From: Chitinivibrio sp051745065
Lineage (GTDB): Bacteria; Fibrobacterota; Chitinivibrionia; Chitinivibrionales; Chitinivibrionaceae
Direction: 5' to 3'
Length of the DNA stretch: 9,349 nucleotides
Assembly: GCA_051745065.1 (NCBI GenBank)
Contig: JBNJDQ010000096.1
Coordinates: 1 to 9,349 of the forward strand
Of this stretch, positions 7,489-9,349 are shown piece after piece (positions within the stretch are counted from its first letter, which is position 1; each line of letters opens with the position of its first letter). The notes under the pieces were generated by a model. That model did not search any database, was not told the DNA's origin, and was given only the letters and a program-made list of their open reading frames with translations. The translations under genes and the position numbers were made by a program.

Positions 7489-7714
7489 TAGACGCTCCTA
7501 TCATAAGAATATCAGCCTCATTTTTTCTCAGGGAAAGACGAAAGCCGCGAATTTCAATCTGCACCGGATCGCCCAGAGGAGCCCGTTTAATAACCCGAAA
7601 AGAAGTCCCCCGCGTCACTCCCATAGACATAAGCTTGCTCAGATACTTCTTGTCAGCATTTTCATATCCCCGGATTACACCACAGTCTCCGGGGGATAGA
7701 TCCTTGAGTTTCAT
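7481..7714 (-). CDS. feoA: FeoA, small SH3-like partner of FeoB
   Basis: A 77-residue cytoplasmic protein with the FeoA SH3-like beta-barrel pattern: MKLKDLSPGDCGVIRGY, then YLSKLMSMGVTRGTSFRVIKRAPLGDPVQIEIRGFRLSLRKNEADILMI. This is the usual size and shape for FeoA, which is needed for FeoB-driven Fe(II) uptake through protein-protein contact. It is first in the operon. The start has GGAGG (7719-7723 on the plus strand as CCTCC) at good distance. Its stop TAG falls inside the feoB start region, with an 8 bp overlap (ATGAGTAG), so translation of the two is probably coupled. Confidence 0.96.
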   Translation of the reverse strand: MKLKDLSPGDCGVIRGYENADKKYLSKLMSMGVTRGTSFRVIKRAPLGDPVQIEIRGFRLSLRKNEADILMIGASNE

Positions 7715-7745
7715 TCCACCTCCAATTTTGTTTTACCGGACTAAC

Positions 7746-7774
7746 AATATACATAAAAGACAGGAGAAATGAAA
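7746..7774 (-). promoter_or_regulatory. Weak candidate promoter for feoABC
   Basis: Read on the minus strand, TATATT (plus-strand 7746-7751) is a reasonable -10 element placed to start transcription about 25 bases before the feoA ATG. The hexamer 17 bp upstream, TTTCAT, is a poor -35 match. I looked for a Fur box (repeated GATAAT-type hexamers) around it and saw no convincing one, so iron or oxygen control cannot be read from this sequence. Confidence 0.25.
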
Positions 7775-7983
7775 CAGAATGTTAGATGAGTGATACTTTT
7801 TCTTCGTTACACTTTCACTTCCCCTGATTCAGTACACTGCAGACAAAAAAACAGCATTTTTGCAGACGCTGATTCTCCTGCGCAGCAGGATCTGCCCTGA
7901 CGGGAAGAACACCTCTTTGACTTACAGAAGAACGCCACTCGCAGCCTGCGGCGCAAAATGTCTTTTCTCAAAAGGGAGATATT

Positions 7984-8012
7984 TTGAATTGTTCGTACAG
8001 GTATGGTATATT
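7984..8012 (+). promoter_or_regulatory. Sigma70-type promoter for cfa with extended -10
   Basis: TTGAAT (7984-7989) and TATATT (8007-8012) are separated by 17 bp, and TGG directly before the -10 supplies an extended -10 TGn motif. Transcription would start near 8019, giving a leader of about 75 nt before the cfa ATG. A second perfect -10, TATAAT at 8014-8019, lies 7 bp further on but lacks a good -35 at the right distance (GTTCGT at 17 bp). Confidence 0.6.
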
Positions 8013-8093
8013 ATATAATGAGAGGCAGCATCGTACTTTTCGACGAAAAATCACAACACCCGAAACAGGAAAACTCAAAATTAAGGAGATGCC

Positions 8094-9203
8094 ATGGTAA
8101 TTAACTATGAAAAAATGGTTTGCACGCGTCTTGGGGAAGCGGGTATCCAAATAAACGGTCCCCGCCCTTTTGATATTCAGGTACACCGCAGGGAATTCTA
8201 CAAACGTGTGTTTCTTGACGGCAGTCTCGGTCTGGGTGAATCCTACATGGATGGATGGTGGGACTGTGCGGAGATTGACAGCCTCATATATCGTATTCTT
8301 CGTGCAGGCACACACCGTCGGGACATGTCAAAACATCTTCGAATGCTGCATTCTCTGTTTTTTAATCTCCAGTCCGCCCGACGCTCGTTTATCATTGGGC
8401 AGAAACATTATGACCTTGGCAATGCACTTTTTGAGAATATGCTGGACAGCCGCATGAATTACAGCTGTGCATACTGGAAAAACGCTGATACCCTGGAGCA
8501 GGCCCAGGAAAACAAACTGGATCTCATTTGCAGAAAGCTCTTTCTGAAACCGGGCATGCGGGTCCTGGATATCGGCTGCGGATGGGGATCCTTCGGTCAG
8601 TATGCTGCCCGGAAGTACGGTGTGGAAGTAGTCGGCGTAACCGTATCAAAGGAACAGGTTGCCCGGGGTAAGGAGCTCTGCCGCGGCCTTCCCGTGGAGT
8701 TTCGTCTGATGGATTACCGCAATCTCAATGAACGCTTTGATCGCATTGTCAGCGTGGGAATGTTTGAGCATGTGGGGGTTAAGAACTACAAAACCTTCTT
8801 TGATGTGGCCCGGCGGTCACTCAAAAAAGACGGGCTTTTTCTGTTGCATACAATCGGACAGGGGCGCTCGTCCCATACCGTGGACCCGTGGATACATAAA
8901 CACATCTTCCCCAACGGTATGCTCCCCTCCCTTGCACAAATATCCGCGGCTTCGGAGGATTATTTTCTCATTGAGGATATTCATAATTTCGGAACGGACT
9001 ACGACAGAACCCTTCGGGCCTGGTATGAAAATTTTGTATCCGCCTGGCCGGATTTACAGGATAATTACTCAGAACAGTTTTACCGAATGTGGGAATATTA
9101 TCTTCTTTCCTGCGCCGCGTCATTCCGGGCACGCAAAAACCAGCTGTGGCAGATTGTTTTGTCCGGACACGGTGTATCGGGAGGGTATGAATCCATTCGG
9201 TAA
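8094..9203 (+). CDS. cfa: Cyclopropane-fatty-acyl-phospholipid synthase
   Basis: A 369-residue enzyme that adds a methylene group from S-adenosylmethionine across the cis double bond of unsaturated acyl chains in membrane phospholipids, usually on entry to stationary phase or under acid stress. The N-terminal part carries FLDGSLGLGESYMDGWWD. The SAM-binding motif is VLDIGCGWGSF at 157-167. Compared with my recollection of E. coli Cfa, the bicarbonate-binding residues are all present at a constant offset of 14: Cys125, Glu225 (in GMFEHVG), His252, Ile254 and Tyr303. The reactive Cys of E. coli (354) corresponds to Cys340 in SCAASFRARKNQLWQ. AAGGAG at 8083-8088 sits 5 nt before the ATG. The gene stands alone in its direction, with its own promoter. 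The enzyme looks intact and active. Confidence 0.97.
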   Translation: MVINYEKMVCTRLGEAGIQINGPRPFDIQVHRREFYKRVFLDGSLGLGESYMDGWWDCAEIDSLIYRILRAGTHRRDMSKHLRMLHSLFFNLQSARRSFIIGQKHYDLGNALFENMLDSRMNYSCAYWKNADTLEQAQENKLDLICRKLFLKPGMRVLDIGCGWGSFGQYAARKYGVEVVGVTVSKEQVARGKELCRGLPVEFRLMDYRNLNERFDRIVSVGMFEHVGVKNYKTFFDVARRSLKKDGLFLLHTIGQGRSSHTVDPWIHKHIFPNGMLPSLAQISAASEDYFLIEDIHNFGTDYDRTLRAWYENFVSAWPDLQDNYSEQFYRMWEYYLLSCAASFRARKNQLWQIVLSGHGVSGGYESIR

Positions 9204-9349
9204 AGAACAGTCCCGTGGCCACGGGTATGTCTCGGCATCGTTCCCATGCATGATTCACATGGTTCGTACAACGGATTTTCCGGGCGGATTAATTCCCCTG
9301 TTGGAATGGTGTTGACCGGCATACTTGCAACACATCGGTCAAAAACAGG
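9204..9349. other. Tail after cfa: palindrome, inverted repeat, no supported gene
   Basis: The 146 bp after cfa contain CCCGTGGCCACGGG at 9212-9225, a perfect 14 bp palindrome 8 bases after the stop. As RNA it would fold to a 5 bp stem with a GGCC loop. No T run follows, so it is a poor intrinsic terminator but may protect or end the mRNA. A second inverted repeat, TTGACCG (9312-9318) and CGGTCAA (9336-9342), flanks 17 bp and resembles an operator. One plus-strand frame is open from 9204 to the edge, with ATG at 9246 and 9306, but neither has a ribosome binding site and the translation is not recognisable. Confidence 0.4.

Larger units (their letters stand above)
7715..8093. other. Divergent control region between feoA and cfa
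   Basis: This 379 bp stretch has no coding frame I can support; the short frames in it lack codon bias and a ribosome binding site. It carries the 5' signals of both flanking operons. Visible structure: a direct repeat TGCAGAC at 7838-7844 and 7861-7867 flanking a seven-A run and a five-T run; a tight inverted repeat TCCTGC (7876-7881) with GCAGGA (7885-7890); CGCAG-C-CTGCG at 7940-7950; and TTTTCG-A-CGAAAA at 8037-8049 in the cfa leader. About 250 bp lie between the feoA promoter area and the cfa promoter, more than two simple promoters need. It could hold regulator sites or a small RNA; nothing recognisable from a known riboswitch or RNA family was seen. Confidence 0.5.

Noticed and set aside
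7715..7800. Possible Fur box or metal riboswitch in front of feoA
   Set aside because: No repeated GATAAT-like hexamers and no riboswitch-like conserved core are visible, and the predicted leader is too short for a riboswitch.
7968..8315. Minus-strand open frame (115 codons) overlapping the cfa start and promoter
   Set aside because: It covers the cfa promoter, leader and N-terminal coding region, and its translation shows no recognisable feature.
9098..9322. Minus-strand open frame with several cysteines (74 codons) over the cfa 3' end
   Set aside because: More than 100 bp overlap the conserved C-terminus of cfa; the cysteines look chance-derived and no ribosome binding site is seen.

Overview
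This is a 9.3 kb stretch of ordinary chromosome from a diderm (Gram-negative-type) bacterium. The evidence for two membranes is a lipoprotein with a lipobox, a predicted secreted beta-rich outer-membrane-like protein, and exported periplasmic proteins. Base composition is moderate and genes are tightly packed with clear GGAGG-type ribosome binding sites. I cannot assign a phylum. Asp-Ser pairs recur in the exported proteins, which reminds me of Fibrobacterota-like proteomes, but this is only an impression.

Layout from left to right. (1) 1-713, plus strand: the C-terminal part of an AcnA-type aconitase, cut by the window edge and followed by a plausible intrinsic terminator at 783-816. (2) 833-2635, minus strand: a family 5 solute-binding lipoprotein (peptide/nickel type) with no permease or ATPase genes beside it. 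(3) 2691-4183, plus strand: a translationally coupled pair, a secreted DUF3108-type protein and a PAP2-family membrane phosphatase, divergent from the binding protein across 55 bp. (4) 7714 down to 4188, minus strand: a compact ferrous-iron uptake operon feoA-feoB-feoC that continues, after only 19 bp, into a secreted, extremely acidic, beta-rich protein of unknown function. This last gene converges on the PAP2 gene with 4 bp between stop codons, and both stops lie in the arms of one small inverted repeat. (5) 7715-8093: a 379 bp divergent control region with a good sigma70-type promoter reading right. (6) 8094-9203, plus strand: cyclopropane-fatty-acid synthase, with every catalytic and bicarbonate-binding residue I checked present. 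(7) 9204-9349: a short tail with a perfect palindrome and no gene I can support.

Functionally, the Feo genes make an inner-membrane GTP-gated Fe(II) channel (FeoB), its small partner (FeoA) and a small cysteine-bearing winged-helix protein (FeoC). The co-directional fourth gene is the most interesting element. It is probably co-transcribed with feoABC, is predicted to be exported, and its mature form has no lysine or cysteine and about 33 acidic against 3 basic residues. It could be an outer-membrane component linked to iron entry, but that is inference from position. I see no mobile element, CRISPR array, tRNA or rRNA, and no strong candidate for a wholly new system.
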